The position numbers and the translations under genes are program-made. 64,000 nucleotides of DNA, taken from NCBI GenBank assembly GCA_019359035.1, contig JAHHIC010000053.1, forward strand, positions 186,001 to 250,000, given 5' to 3'. The notes beneath the pieces are model-generated. The model made no database searches and had not been told where the DNA came from. It was given only the letters and a program-made list of their open reading frames with translations. Within the stretch, counting starts at the first letter, position 1. Each line of letters starts with the position of its first letter. The stretch comes from Scytonematopsis contorta HA4267-MV1. GTDB lineage: Bacteria > Cyanobacteriota > Cyanobacteriia > Cyanobacteriales > Nostocaceae. Of the stretch, positions 18,435 to 26,967 are shown in pieces.

Positions 18435-19942
18435 TAAATCCAGGATGTAAACCACATGCGAAGTTTATAACTGTCGCTTGTGAGTGGTAAGCCTAAATAA
18501 ATTGGCAACCAAAAAATAAAAGCGCCTAAAATGACAAAGGTAATAGTGACACCAACTATGCGAAGTTCTTTGTAGTAACTGCGAAGAGATTGGTCAACAA
18601 GCCAAGCAATAGCTAGAAAGACGAAAGGCAACGCAGTCATATAATGATAGATAAAAACGCATCGGTTAACCCTAACCCAAGGGAGTAGATTTGTGGAATA
18701 GTTTATTACTAAATACAATCCAATCCATATATCAATAGTCAAGCTTGTAGTTGTCAAGCTTTGAATTGGAAAACGTTTGTATTGTACCCAAGGGATGAAA
18801 ATTTTTTGTGTAAGCATTACTAACAGCAGCAAAAGCGCTGCTACACCGAACCACCATAGAAATGGGTTACCCATAGCGTGAACATCATAAATAATTTTTC
18901 CAACACCATTCGGTAAAGGTGGCCCCATTATTGGTAAGGGTTCATTAATACTAGTCGCGGTTTGGTAAAAATAAGCCATAGGTCGAGTCATTAAAGGCCA
19001 TTTGTACCAAGCTGCACAGTAGGGGTGGATATCGGGAGTGTTTCCCCCAAGGTTTTGATGGAAATATAAAATACGTTTATGTACTTCGATAAAGCCGAAT
19101 CTTCTGTCCAGTTGTAAATGTGGTATCCAAATAATGCTATAGACAAAAGCAGGGATTATTCCTAAATAAAATAAAAGTTGAAAAATATTTATCTGAGTCA
19201 GATTTTGTAGCGGTAATTTAACACTAAATGGTTTCTCAGACACTACAAAAATCTTATTTCCAGAACCCACAGACACCTCATCCGTTACATCCGTTACCTC
19301 ATCCGTCGCGAAATATTTTACAATCCAAGCCACAGACCATATCGCATAAGTACCCAAAAGATACCATAGTCCATTCCATTTTGTACCAGCAGAAGCCCCA
19401 AAGAAAATACCCGAAATAATTAACCACAAGCTACGTTTTTTAGAGTTATTTTCTAATGCCAAAAATAAAAACCACTGTCCTAACAATCCAAAGATGACTA
19501 TATATATATTGTTAAGAGCGTAGCGAGACTCTACAAGAAATATGCCATCACAAGCTGTAAATAAACCAGCTAAAAAAGCAAAGGTTTTACGATGACTTAT
19601 TTGATAGGCAATTGCGGCAACAACTAAAGGAATAAATGAACCTGTCAGAGCATTCATCCATCGGTAACTCCAAGGAGATAACAACGAACCTGCAAGTCCA
19701 TTTACCTCTCCCTTCCAAAAAGGAATACGTTTGCCAATCCAAATTCCTATACCAATGATATATTGACTTAAGGGCGGATGGGCATTAAAGAAAGGAGTCC
19801 CGGTAAGATAATTGTTGCCAAATTTGGCAAAGTAAACCTCATCAAAAACTAGAGTGTTAAATCTCCCCAATCCCCAAAACCGCAAGGCGACTGATAGTAT
19901 AAACACAATCGCCATTCCCAAAGAAAACCACTTTTTCATCAT
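18434..19942 (-). CDS. PMT-type (GT39) membrane glycosyltransferase
   Basis: A 502-residue polytopic protein resembling protein O-mannosyltransferases and ArnT. The first loop carries the catalytic acidic pair in VFDEVYFAKFGNNYLTGTPF (DE near 34-35) and the conserved HPPLSQ near 55-60. About ten hydrophobic helices follow. The enzyme should transfer a sugar from a polyprenyl-phosphate donor to protein or lipid at the outer face of the membrane; donor and acceptor are unknown. Residues near 213-230 form a repetitive TDEVTDVTDEV stretch encoded by a CATCCGTTAC-type repeat, in a cytoplasmic or lumenal loop and absent, I think, from relatives. Confidence 0.85.
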   Translation of the reverse strand: MMKKWFSLGMAIVFILSVALRFWGLGRFNTLVFDEVYFAKFGNNYLTGTPFFNAHPPLSQYIIGIGIWIGKRIPFWKGEVNGLAGSLLSPWSYRWMNALTGSFIPLVVAAIAYQISHRKTFAFLAGLFTACDGIFLVESRYALNNIYIVIFGLLGQWFLFLALENNSKKRSLWLIISGIFFGASAGTKWNGLWYLLGTYAIWSVAWIVKYFATDEVTDVTDEVSVGSGNKIFVVSEKPFSVKLPLQNLTQINIFQLLFYLGIIPAFVYSIIWIPHLQLDRRFGFIEVHKRILYFHQNLGGNTPDIHPYCAAWYKWPLMTRPMAYFYQTATSINEPLPIMGPPLPNGVGKIIYDVHAMGNPFLWWFGVAALLLLLVMLTQKIFIPWVQYKRFPIQSLTTTSLTIDIWIGLYLVINYSTNLLPWVRVNRCVFIYHYMTALPFVFLAIAWLVDQSLRSYYKELRIVGVTITFVILGAFIFWLPIYLGLPLTSDSYKLRMWFTSWI

Positions 19943-20089
19943 TGGTCATTCAATGTTGAATTTTATTTGACCTTTTTTTATTTGCGGCACTTGCCAAATA
20001 GATATTACCGCTAATTGTATTTTTTGACCTCCCCCACAGTAAAAAGATATACAAATTTCTAATAATAATTTCCCCCAATTTCTCCCCAT

Positions 20090-20117
20090 CTTGTGGGGTG
20101 GGCATCCCTGCCCGCCC
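20090..20117. repeat. dispersed element with CTTGTGGGGTGGGCATCC (copy 1)
   Basis: The motif CTTGTGGGGTGGGCATCC followed by CTGCCCGCCC forms a GGGTGGGCA/TGCCCGCCC imperfect hairpin. Other copies are at 33813-33840, 42289-42316 and, inverted, 49189-49214. Confidence 0.75.
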
Positions 20118-20209
20118 ATCTAAATTAGCCCATCTAAATTAGCCCATCTAAATTAGCCCATCTAAATTAGCCCATCTAAATTAGCCCATCTAAATTAGCC
20201 CATCTAAAT
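20114..20209. repeat. 14-bp tandem array, 7 copies, at the ppsA stop codon
   Basis: The unit GCCCATCTAAATTA starts at 20114, 20128, 20142, 20156, 20170, 20184 and 20198. The last copy ends inside the TGA stop codon of ppsA (20209-20211). The period is two heptamers. There are no spacers. Confidence 0.95.
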
Positions 20210-22635
20210 CAACCTTCAACCTTAGCGATTTCCAACATCGTCTTCAAAACCGAATCAGGATTTAAGCTAATTGAGTCAATTCCTTGTTCAACTAAAAACT
20301 GCGCGAACTCCGGATAGTCACTGGGAGCTTGTCCGCAAATGCCGATTTTTCGGTTATTTCTTTTTGCTGCTTCGATGGCTAATTTTACCATTCGTTTAAC
20401 GCCCTCAATACGTTCGTCAAACAACCGAGCAACTAATGCGGAATCTCTATCTATTCCTAAAGTTAGCTGAGTTAGGTCATTTGAACCTATAGAAAATCCA
20501 TCAAAAACCTGTGCAAATTCGTCAGCCATGATGACATTATTAGGCAACTCGCACATAACGTAAACTTGTAACCCATTTTCGCCCTGTTTTAAACCATTTT
20601 GTGTCATTTCTGCTATTACCAAACGCCCTTCTTCCGGAGTGCGGCAAAAAGGAATCATGGGAATCACATTAGTTAAACCCATTTCTTCCCGTACTCGTTT
20701 CAGAGCTTGACATTCTAAAGCAAAACCTTTGCGGTAACGTTCATCATAGTAACGTGATGCTCCTCTCCAACCAAGCATGGGGTTTTCTTCATCTGGTTCA
20801 AATTGTTTTCCACCTAAAAGATTGGCGTACTCGTTACTCTTAAAATCAGACATCCGCACAATCACAGGTTTTGGGTAAAACGCAGCAGCTATTCTTGCTA
20901 TTCCTTGTGCTAGTTTATCAACAAAATATTGGGGTTTATCATCATAAAGTGCGGTAATTTGAGTGATTTTTTCTTTGACAAATTCATCGTTTAATTCGTC
21001 ATAATTAATTAACGCTAAAGGATGAGTTTGAATGTGATTGGCAATAATGAATTCTGTTCGTGCTAACCCTACACCATCGTTAGGAATTGTCGATAATTTA
21101 AATGCTTCTTGAGGGTTTCCGACATTCATTAAAATTTGCGTACGGGTGCGGGGTAAATTTTCCAAGGGTATTTCTTTTAGTTCAAATGGTAATAATCCCG
21201 CATATACATTTCCTTCTTCCCCTTCCGCACAAGAAACCGTAATTTCTTGACCTGTTTTTAAAACTTCTGTGGCATTACCACATCCCACAATTGCAGGTAA
21301 TCCCAATTCTCGCGCAATAATCGCAGAGTGACAGGTACGTCCCCCGGAATTAGTAATAATTGCGCTGGCTTTTTTCATAATCGGTTCCCAGTCTGGGTCA
21401 GTTCTATCTGTGACCAAGATTTCCCCTGGCTGAAATTGTTCGATTTGGTGAACATCCAAAATTACTCGCGCTTTTCCTTGGCTAATAGCTTCTCCTACTG
21501 CACGTCCTTTGGTTATAGATTCCCCACTCCCCAATAAGCCATAGCTACGTAATACATTTTGAGTCTTCTGCGACTGTACTGTTTCGGGACGTGCTTGAAC
21601 AATAAATAATTCGTTGGTAATACCGTCTTTTGCCCATTCGATGTCCATTGGGGTGTATTTTCCGTGGACTTGAGAATAATGTTCTTCTATTAAACAAGCC
21701 CATTTTCCTAGTTGCAAAATTTCGTCGTCACTAATGGCAAATTTGTTTCTTTCTGAGGTGGGGACGGGTAAATTTTTAGTGTGTTTTGACCCGTCATCGT
21801 ATACCATTTTTAGTTCTTTACTACCCACTCTTTTATCCAATATTGGACGAAATCCTGTTTGTAAAGTCGGTTTAAAAACATAGTATTCGTCTGGGTTTAC
21901 TGCTCCCTGGACTACGTTTTCTCCTAAACCGTATGCTGCTGTTATCAGTGCTGCGTCCTTAAAGCCACTTTCGGTGTCAATCGTGAACATTACCCCTGAT
22001 GATGCTAAGTCTGAACGCACCATTTTTTGTACTCCTACAGCTAGAGCTACGTTAAAATGGTCGAATCCTTTAGTGTGGCGATAGGATATGGCACGGTCAG
22101 TAAATAACGAAGCGAAGCAACGATGACAAGCCAGAAGTACCCCTTCAACACCTGTAACATTCAAAAATGTTTCTTGCTGACCTGCGAAACTTGCATCTGG
22201 TAAATCTTCCGCTGTTGCACTAGAGCGGACAGCAACATCTGTATCCGGATTATATCGCTCGCAAAGTTCTTGGTAGGCTTTGGATATAGAAGATTGTAAT
22301 TCAAGGGGGAATGGGGTGTGCATCAGTAACGCTCTTGCTTTCTTTCCCCGTTCTTTTAAATTTGTAACATCATCTACGTTTAGGTCGGAAAATAATTTCC
22401 GCAGTTTTTTCTCTAATCCCGCAGATTGAATAAAATGACGATAAGCGTAAGCTGTGGTAGCAAAACCGATAGGAACGTTTACACCTTTGGGGATTAATTG
22501 CTGAATCATTTCTCCCAAAGACGCATTTTTACCACCAACTAGGGGAATATCAGCTATACCAACTTCATTAAACCAAAGGACAAATGTATGCTCTTTAGAA
22601 ACCTGGGTTACAGTTTCTTTGGCTACTGTATTCAT
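20209..22635 (-). CDS. ppsA: phosphoenolpyruvate synthase
   Basis: It converts pyruvate, ATP and water to PEP, AMP and phosphate. An N-terminal ATP-grasp domain (about 20-350, VGGKNASLGEM, RSSATAEDLP) is followed by the phosphohistidine domain with H436 in GGRTCHSAIIAREL and the C-terminal TIM-barrel PEP domain (MLGWRGASRYY, CELPNN, GFSIGSNDLTQL). The 808-residue length is normal. Residues 367-373 (LLGSGES) are encoded by two heptamers TTCCCCA-CTCCCCA (about 21520-21533), a small in-frame repeat trace in the linker before the swivelling domain. Confidence 0.96.
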   Translation of the reverse strand: MNTVAKETVTQVSKEHTFVLWFNEVGIADIPLVGGKNASLGEMIQQLIPKGVNVPIGFATTAYAYRHFIQSAGLEKKLRKLFSDLNVDDVTNLKERGKKARALLMHTPFPLELQSSISKAYQELCERYNPDTDVAVRSSATAEDLPDASFAGQQETFLNVTGVEGVLLACHRCFASLFTDRAISYRHTKGFDHFNVALAVGVQKMVRSDLASSGVMFTIDTESGFKDAALITAAYGLGENVVQGAVNPDEYYVFKPTLQTGFRPILDKRVGSKELKMVYDDGSKHTKNLPVPTSERNKFAISDDEILQLGKWACLIEEHYSQVHGKYTPMDIEWAKDGITNELFIVQARPETVQSQKTQNVLRSYGLLGSGESITKGRAVGEAISQGKARVILDVHQIEQFQPGEILVTDRTDPDWEPIMKKASAIITNSGGRTCHSAIIARELGLPAIVGCGNATEVLKTGQEITVSCAEGEEGNVYAGLLPFELKEIPLENLPRTRTQILMNVGNPQEAFKLSTIPNDGVGLARTEFIIANHIQTHPLALINYDELNDEFVKEKITQITALYDDKPQYFVDKLAQGIARIAAAFYPKPVIVRMSDFKSNEYANLLGGKQFEPDEENPMLGWRGASRYYDERYRKGFALECQALKRVREEMGLTNVIPMIPFCRTPEEGRLVIAEMTQNGLKQGENGLQVYVMCELPNNVIMADEFAQVFDGFSIGSNDLTQLTLGIDRDSALVARLFDERIEGVKRMVKLAIEAAKRNNRKIGICGQAPSDYPEFAQFLVEQGIDSISLNPDSVLKTMLEIAKVEG

Positions 22636-23151
22636 TAGTATTTCCTCCTAGATAGATGCATGAAGAACTTAACGGAGATAGTTTTGGCAATGCAATATTG
22701 TCAGTTTCTACGCACTGGGGGTAAATTAATTGAAAAATTCTTGTATTTAATCGATGGTGTAATTGCGAGTCAACTTTATATTTACAAAGCAAAATTGACT
22801 TTGTATCAGTATTTTGAACCGCTACTGTACACTCATTCTTCTATTCTATTTTAGACATTTGGATTTGGGTAATTTTATTTAGATTTGATGAATTAATATT
22901 TGTAACAGAGCAATTAGTTATGGAATTTGCTAATGCTTGATTCTTATTTTTACTAGCAAACCTATAATGCTTACTTATAAAATAAATTAAGTTTTTTGTA
23001 GTTAAGGCTACTGTTTTATATTTTTACTTGTCTGTTGATTTTTAAAGTTCAGAATTAGATTAAATACTTTCAGTCACAAAAACTTTTTTAAATTCTGAAC
23101 ATTTATAGATGATTTATGAGAGGTTATTTATAAAGTAAAAGTTAAATTCAC
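22636..23151. other. AT-rich region upstream of ppsA
   Basis: About 515 bp with no supported gene; a 64-codon ORF at 22660-22854 overlaps the ppsA leader and has no family signature. The ppsA Shine-Dalgarno (AGGAGG on the minus strand, about 22643-22648) lies here. Nothing else is recognised. Confidence 0.4.
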
Positions 23152-23225
23152 GTAGGATGGGTTAGGCGCATTTGTAACACTTGATTGGAGTCTCTTTAAG
23201 TCGTATCAAGCGCCGTAACCCATCA
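23152..23225 (+). repeat. GTAGGATGGGTTAGGCGC element (copy 1)
   Basis: The element begins GTAGGATGGGTTAGGCGCA and ends GCGCCGTAACCCATCA, near-perfect complements. A reverse copy lies at 23286-23359, so the two together form an inverted pair about 208 bp long. Further copies are at 48938, 49019 and 49306. Confidence 0.85.
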
Positions 23226-23285
23226 CTGATGTAGACTTAATATTTATTTGATAAATTATTTATTAGGTAATTTTAAGTATATAAG

Positions 23286-23359
23286 TGATGGGTTACGGCG
23301 CTTCATCTAACTTAAAGAACTTTCAACTAATTGCTACATATGCGCCTAACCCATCCTAC
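23286..23359 (-). repeat. GTAGGATGGGTTAGGCGC element (copy 2, inverted)
   Basis: The reverse-oriented partner of copy 1: it begins TGATGGGTTACGGCGC and ends GCGCCTAACCCATCCTAC. The flank AGGTTATTTATAAA on the far side of copy 1 (23121) also appears beside the copy at 49306, so a longer unit has probably moved. Confidence 0.85.
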
Positions 23360-23613
23360 GTGGTGATAGTAAAGGTTATTAAAGATACTGGGCTTACTTA
23401 ATTTTTGACGATGATATCACCTGCTGATTTTTTCTATTCTGTTGAAACTTCAAAGAAGAATCATGATAAAGTTGCTCATAACGTTAATTCGTTAACGATA
23501 TTTAACACATACTCACTCATTTTGAAGAAGCGATATGCGCTTCTGATTGCTAAACTACGCAATGGCATCGGCGTAAACTATCACAAGCGAGCCATTGGAC
23601 GGAGCTAAAAATC

Positions 23614-24120
23614 ATGGCAAAGTACGACAAATTTTTCAACTCACAAAAAACCATTAAAGAAGAACTCACTCCTGAAGACGCTGTTACTGCGATCGCAGTT
23701 GTCACAGCAGCGGCTGAATCATCATTGGATGAAGTGGATGCGGACACTATAGCTGATTTGCTTTGGGACTTTGAGTTCTTTGAAGAATTATCTGAGGATG
23801 ATCTATATGATGCGGTCGATAGGCTGTTAGCTGTAGCAGACGAAAGTGGAGTAGGAGCGCTATTTAGTAGTGCAAAAGCATTGCTGACAGGTGACCTTCT
23901 GTTAGACGGTTTCGCTTCAGGAGTACTAATGCTCGTTGACGAAGACGAGCTGATAATTCCTAAAGGGAGACAAGCTCTGCTTAAAAGACTACAAGAAGCT
24001 TTAGGAATAGAGGATAGTGATGCTCAGGAAGTGATTGATGAGGTAATAGAAGCTTTTAATGAAGCAGAAACCCTCGATTTAGAAGAAGAAGAAGAAGAAG
24101 GAGAAGCTCACCAAAATTAA
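23614..24120 (+). CDS. acidic TerB-like helical protein
   Basis: A 168-residue, strongly acidic, all-helical protein. Repeated patterns (EDAVTAIAVVTAAAESSLDEVD, DLYDAVDRLLAVADESG, LFSSAKALL, GRQALLKRLQEALG) resemble the TerB/DUF533 fold, in which acidic residues bind metal. It ends in a poly-Glu tail (about 154-162). Small cyanobacterial TerB-like proteins of this size are common, but their role is unknown and tellurite resistance should not be assumed. The ATG follows GGACGGAG with about 9 nt spacing. A HIP1 site lies near codon 26. Confidence 0.65.
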   Translation: MAKYDKFFNSQKTIKEELTPEDAVTAIAVVTAAAESSLDEVDADTIADLLWDFEFFEELSEDDLYDAVDRLLAVADESGVGALFSSAKALLTGDLLLDGFASGVLMLVDEDELIIPKGRQALLKRLQEALGIEDSDAQEVIDEVIEAFNEAETLDLEEEEEEGEAHQN

Positions 24121-24122
24121 TG

Positions 24123-24157
24123 TGGGGGTGGGGAGTAGGGAATGGGGAATTGGGAAG
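24123..24157. repeat. heptamer array after the TerB-like gene
   Basis: Units TGGGGGT-like, GGGGAGT, AGGGAAT, GGGGAAT and TGGGAAG begin 2 bp after the stop codon. Three 9-bp units (AAGCCTAGG/AAGCCTAGA) follow at about 24158-24184. Confidence 0.75.
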
Positions 24158-24182
24158 AAAGCCTAGGAAGCCTAGAAAGCCT

Positions 24183-24290
24183 AGAAATAAATTTCTGGCT
24201 AAAAGCTAAAACCCGTTAAAACGGGTTGAAATTCTTATAATAGTTAGCTTCAGCTAACTTTAGCTTTTAGCCCGAACTTTAGTTCAGGGC
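24183..24290. repeat. double-hairpin element (copy 2)
   Basis: It has the same architecture as 9153-9263: an outer stem CTGGCTAAAAGCT / AGCTTTTAGCC, an inner AACCCGTT-AAAACGGGTT hairpin, then GTTAGCTTCAGCTAAC. The outer flanks are exchanged compared with copy 1 (AAATAAATTT left, AACTTTAGTT right). It lies between the convergent TerB-like gene and recG. Confidence 0.8.
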
Positions 24291-24359
24291 TTTACTAATT
24301 TCTTCTCTTGGCGACCTTGGCTTCTACCCTGCGGGAAAACCTCCGGTTTATGGCGGTTG

Positions 24360-26900
24360 TCAAGTCAAAATCGCTCCACCCATTAACCGTTCATACTTAT
24401 ACTTCAACTCTTCCCGCATCAAAAACCAACGGTCAAGAGTAGCATCAACTTCTATTACTTTTTCCGCAGCTTGTCGTGCTAAAACCAACACTTCTTCATC
24501 TTCCACTAAACTAGCCAAAGTAAAATCCGGAACACCCGATTGTTTAGTTCCCAAAACTTGTCCAGGGCCACGAAAACGCATATCCATTTCTGATATGAAA
24601 AAGCCATCTTGGGACTGTTCCAAAACCTTTAATCGTTGTTGAGCGTCCGCACTACGAGAACTGCTCATCAGCAAACAAAAAGACTGTGCCGCACCTCGAC
24701 CAACTCGACCTCGCAATTGGTGTAACTGCGACAGTCCAAACCTTTCGGCATTTTCTACTAACATTACAGTCGCATTCGGGACATCAACACCGACTTCCAC
24801 AACTGTAGTTGAAACCAAAATTTGCGTTTCATTATCGCGAAACTTAGTAATTGCTTCGTCCTTTTCAGCAGAACTCATGCGACCGTGCAACAAACCCACC
24901 TGAAACTCAGGAAACACACTTTCCTGCAAATTTTGATATTCTTCAACAGCTGACTTTAAATCCAATTTTTCCGACTCTTCTACTAACGGTAAAACTACAT
25001 AAATTTGGCGACCTTGAGCAACTTCTCGACGCATCAAATCATAAGCTTGAGTACGTTGCTGACTAGTCAATGCGGTTGTTTGAATTTTTTGTCGTCCAGG
25101 TGGTAACTCATCAATTTGACTCACATCCAAATCCCCGTGAATCGTCAAAGCTAAAGTCCGAGGAATAGGAGTAGCGGTCATAGTTAAAACATGGGGTTGC
25201 TCACCTTTTTGTTGTAACCGCGCTCGTTGTTCCACCCCAAAGCGATGCTGTTCGTCAATTACCACCAGACCCAAACGATTAAAAATCACACTGTCTTGAA
25301 TTAACGCATGAGTCCCCACTAATAATGGTAACTCTCCTGTTTGTAACTGCGAGTGAATTTGTCGTCTTTTTGCAGCTTTAGTTGAACCAGTGAGTAACTC
25401 CACAGGCAAATGCAAAACATTAAACCAGCTAACTAACTTCCGATAATGCTGCTCTGCTAAAACTTCCGTCGGTGCCATCAATGCTCCTTGATACCCTGAC
25501 TGAATAGCCGCGAGAAGAGCAATAATTGCGACAACAGTTTTACCCGAACCCACATCCCCTTGTACCAAACGATTCATCGGTGTAGGTTTTTGTAAATCGT
25601 TAAGGATATCATTTGTCACTCGTTGCTGAGCATTGGTTAACTTAAACGGCAATACCTGATAAAATTCTTCAATCAACTCACCTCTGGGAGCGAGGATAGC
25701 AGTCGTTTGAATTTCTCGCGCTTTTTGTTGACGCTGCAATAACCCTAATTGTAAGTAGAAAAATTCATCAAATACTAAACGACGACGCGCAGCACTAAGA
25801 GAATCACTATCTTTAGGAAAGTGAATATTATTGATGGCTTCTTTCAATTCCATCAAATTATATTTTTTCCGTAAACCGCTCGGTAGAGGCTCTTTAATAT
25901 TTACCGCTGCAGGCAAAACATCAGTAACAGCTTGACGTACTGTATTCGCTACCACACCTTCCGTCAGCGCATAAATTGGTACAACTCTACCAATAGTCAG
26001 GGACTCAATTGCATCTCCAGGATTTGCTAAAACTTCTAATTCCGGATTATCTAACGTCGGACCATATTTACTTTCTTTCACTAACCCACAAGCAGCCACA
26101 GTACTTCCAGCTGGGTAACGAGCCTTTATACTTTCCTGCCAACCGCGACTCGAATAGCGAGAACCAGCATAAAAACGACTGATACGAAGACGACCAGTAT
26201 TATCTCGCAACACCAATTCTAAAATAGTTAACTTTTTATTATTAGGGCTAGTAAAACAGTTACAACTTTTTACCATCGCTATAACTGTCACCGTTTCACC
26301 CGCCTTTAACTCGCGGATATTAACTTGACGCCCATAATCAATATGGTCGCGAGGGAAATAATAAAGTAAGTCACGAACTGTATACAAACCAAGACGCGAT
26401 AAACTAGTCGCTTTTCGATATCCTATTTCTCGTAAATCGCTGAGCTTTTGTTCTAACTTTGGTGCAAGAGTGGTCCCGGAGTGGGGAGTGGGGAGTGGGG
26501 AGGATGAGACGGAGCTCGGAGTTGGGAGTGGGGAGTGGGGGGATGAGGAAGATGAGGTAGATGAGGTAGATGATTCATTTTGAATTTTGAATTTTGAATT
26601 TTGAATTGTTTCCTCCCCACTCCCAACTCCCTGTTCAAGCCTCCAAAGATATTGACGAGTTTGGACTACTAACTCTCGTCTTGCTTCCAGTTCTAAATTT
26701 GGATAATTAGCAAATTCCATCGCCAAATTTTGCCATTGACGACGTTCACTACTTGGCAAATCAGTCGGGAATCTACCAAAAGTCAGGCTGAGAAATTCAC
26801 AAAAACGGTATTGTCTCCCCTGCAAATTAGTAAATCCCTGTTCTGCCTCTATTGCCAAGGCTTTTTGTAATCTTTGCCAATCCGGTTGGTCAGTAGTCAT
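24360..26900 (-). CDS. recG: ATP-dependent DNA helicase RecG with repeat-derived insertion
   Basis: RecG remodels stalled replication forks and Holliday junctions. An N-terminal extension (1-89) precedes the wedge/OB domain (about 145-300), then the helicase core with Walker A GDVGSGKT (438-445), DEQH (539-542), TATPIPRTLALT and the C-terminal QLRGRVGRG. Length 846 exceeds the usual bacterial 690-700, as in other cyanobacteria. Residues about 90-142 are low complexity (poly-Ser, GVGSG, SPLPTPS) and encoded by GGGGAGT and TTGAATT heptamers and 9-bp GATGAGGTA units that elsewhere in this window are intergenic. The frame stays open through the insertion, which sits in a linker, so the protein is probably functional. 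Confidence 0.95.
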   Translation of the reverse strand: MTTDQPDWQRLQKALAIEAEQGFTNLQGRQYRFCEFLSLTFGRFPTDLPSSERRQWQNLAMEFANYPNLELEARRELVVQTRQYLWRLEQGVGSGEETIQNSKFKIQNESSTSSTSSSSSPHSPLPTPSSVSSSPLPTPHSGTTLAPKLEQKLSDLREIGYRKATSLSRLGLYTVRDLLYYFPRDHIDYGRQVNIRELKAGETVTVIAMVKSCNCFTSPNNKKLTILELVLRDNTGRLRISRFYAGSRYSSRGWQESIKARYPAGSTVAACGLVKESKYGPTLDNPELEVLANPGDAIESLTIGRVVPIYALTEGVVANTVRQAVTDVLPAAVNIKEPLPSGLRKKYNLMELKEAINNIHFPKDSDSLSAARRRLVFDEFFYLQLGLLQRQQKAREIQTTAILAPRGELIEEFYQVLPFKLTNAQQRVTNDILNDLQKPTPMNRLVQGDVGSGKTVVAIIALLAAIQSGYQGALMAPTEVLAEQHYRKLVSWFNVLHLPVELLTGSTKAAKRRQIHSQLQTGELPLLVGTHALIQDSVIFNRLGLVVIDEQHRFGVEQRARLQQKGEQPHVLTMTATPIPRTLALTIHGDLDVSQIDELPPGRQKIQTTALTSQQRTQAYDLMRREVAQGRQIYVVLPLVEESEKLDLKSAVEEYQNLQESVFPEFQVGLLHGRMSSAEKDEAITKFRDNETQILVSTTVVEVGVDVPNATVMLVENAERFGLSQLHQLRGRVGRGAAQSFCLLMSSSRSADAQQRLKVLEQSQDGFFISEMDMRFRGPGQVLGTKQSGVPDFTLASLVEDEEVLVLARQAAEKVIEVDATLDRWFLMREELKYKYERLMGGAILT
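26474..26640. repeat. mosaic repeat insertion inside recG
   Basis: On the plus strand it holds GGAGTGGGGAGTGGGG heptamers (26478-26500), a second GGGAGTGGGGAGTGGGG block (26523-26541), GATGAGGTA 9-mers (26542-26573), four TGAATTT heptamers (about 26579-26607) and CCCCACTCCCAACTCCC (26616-26632). It corresponds to RecG residues 90-142. Confidence 0.9.
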
Positions 26901-26910
26901 TTGTTGTCAG

Positions 26911-26966
26911 TTGACGGTTGATGGTTAACGGTTGAGGGTTAACAGTTGAGGGTTAACGGTTAACAA
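26911..26966. repeat. heptamer array (TTGACGG/TTAACGG) between recG and the next gene
   Basis: Eight consecutive 7-bp units, TTGACGG, TTGATGG, TTAACGG, TTGAGGG, TTAACAG, TTGAGGG, TTAACGG and TTAACAA. They end 1 bp before the stop codon of the downstream-lying minus-strand gene and occupy the 67-bp gap almost completely, including the recG ribosome-binding region. Confidence 0.9.
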
Positions 26967-26967
26967 G

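Noticed and set aside
22660-22854. 64-codon ORF divergent from ppsA
   Set aside because: It overlaps the ppsA leader, has no Shine-Dalgarno and no family pattern.
23405-23608. 67-codon ORF just before the TerB-like gene
   Set aside because: No recognised pattern; it occupies the likely promoter and leader of the next gene.
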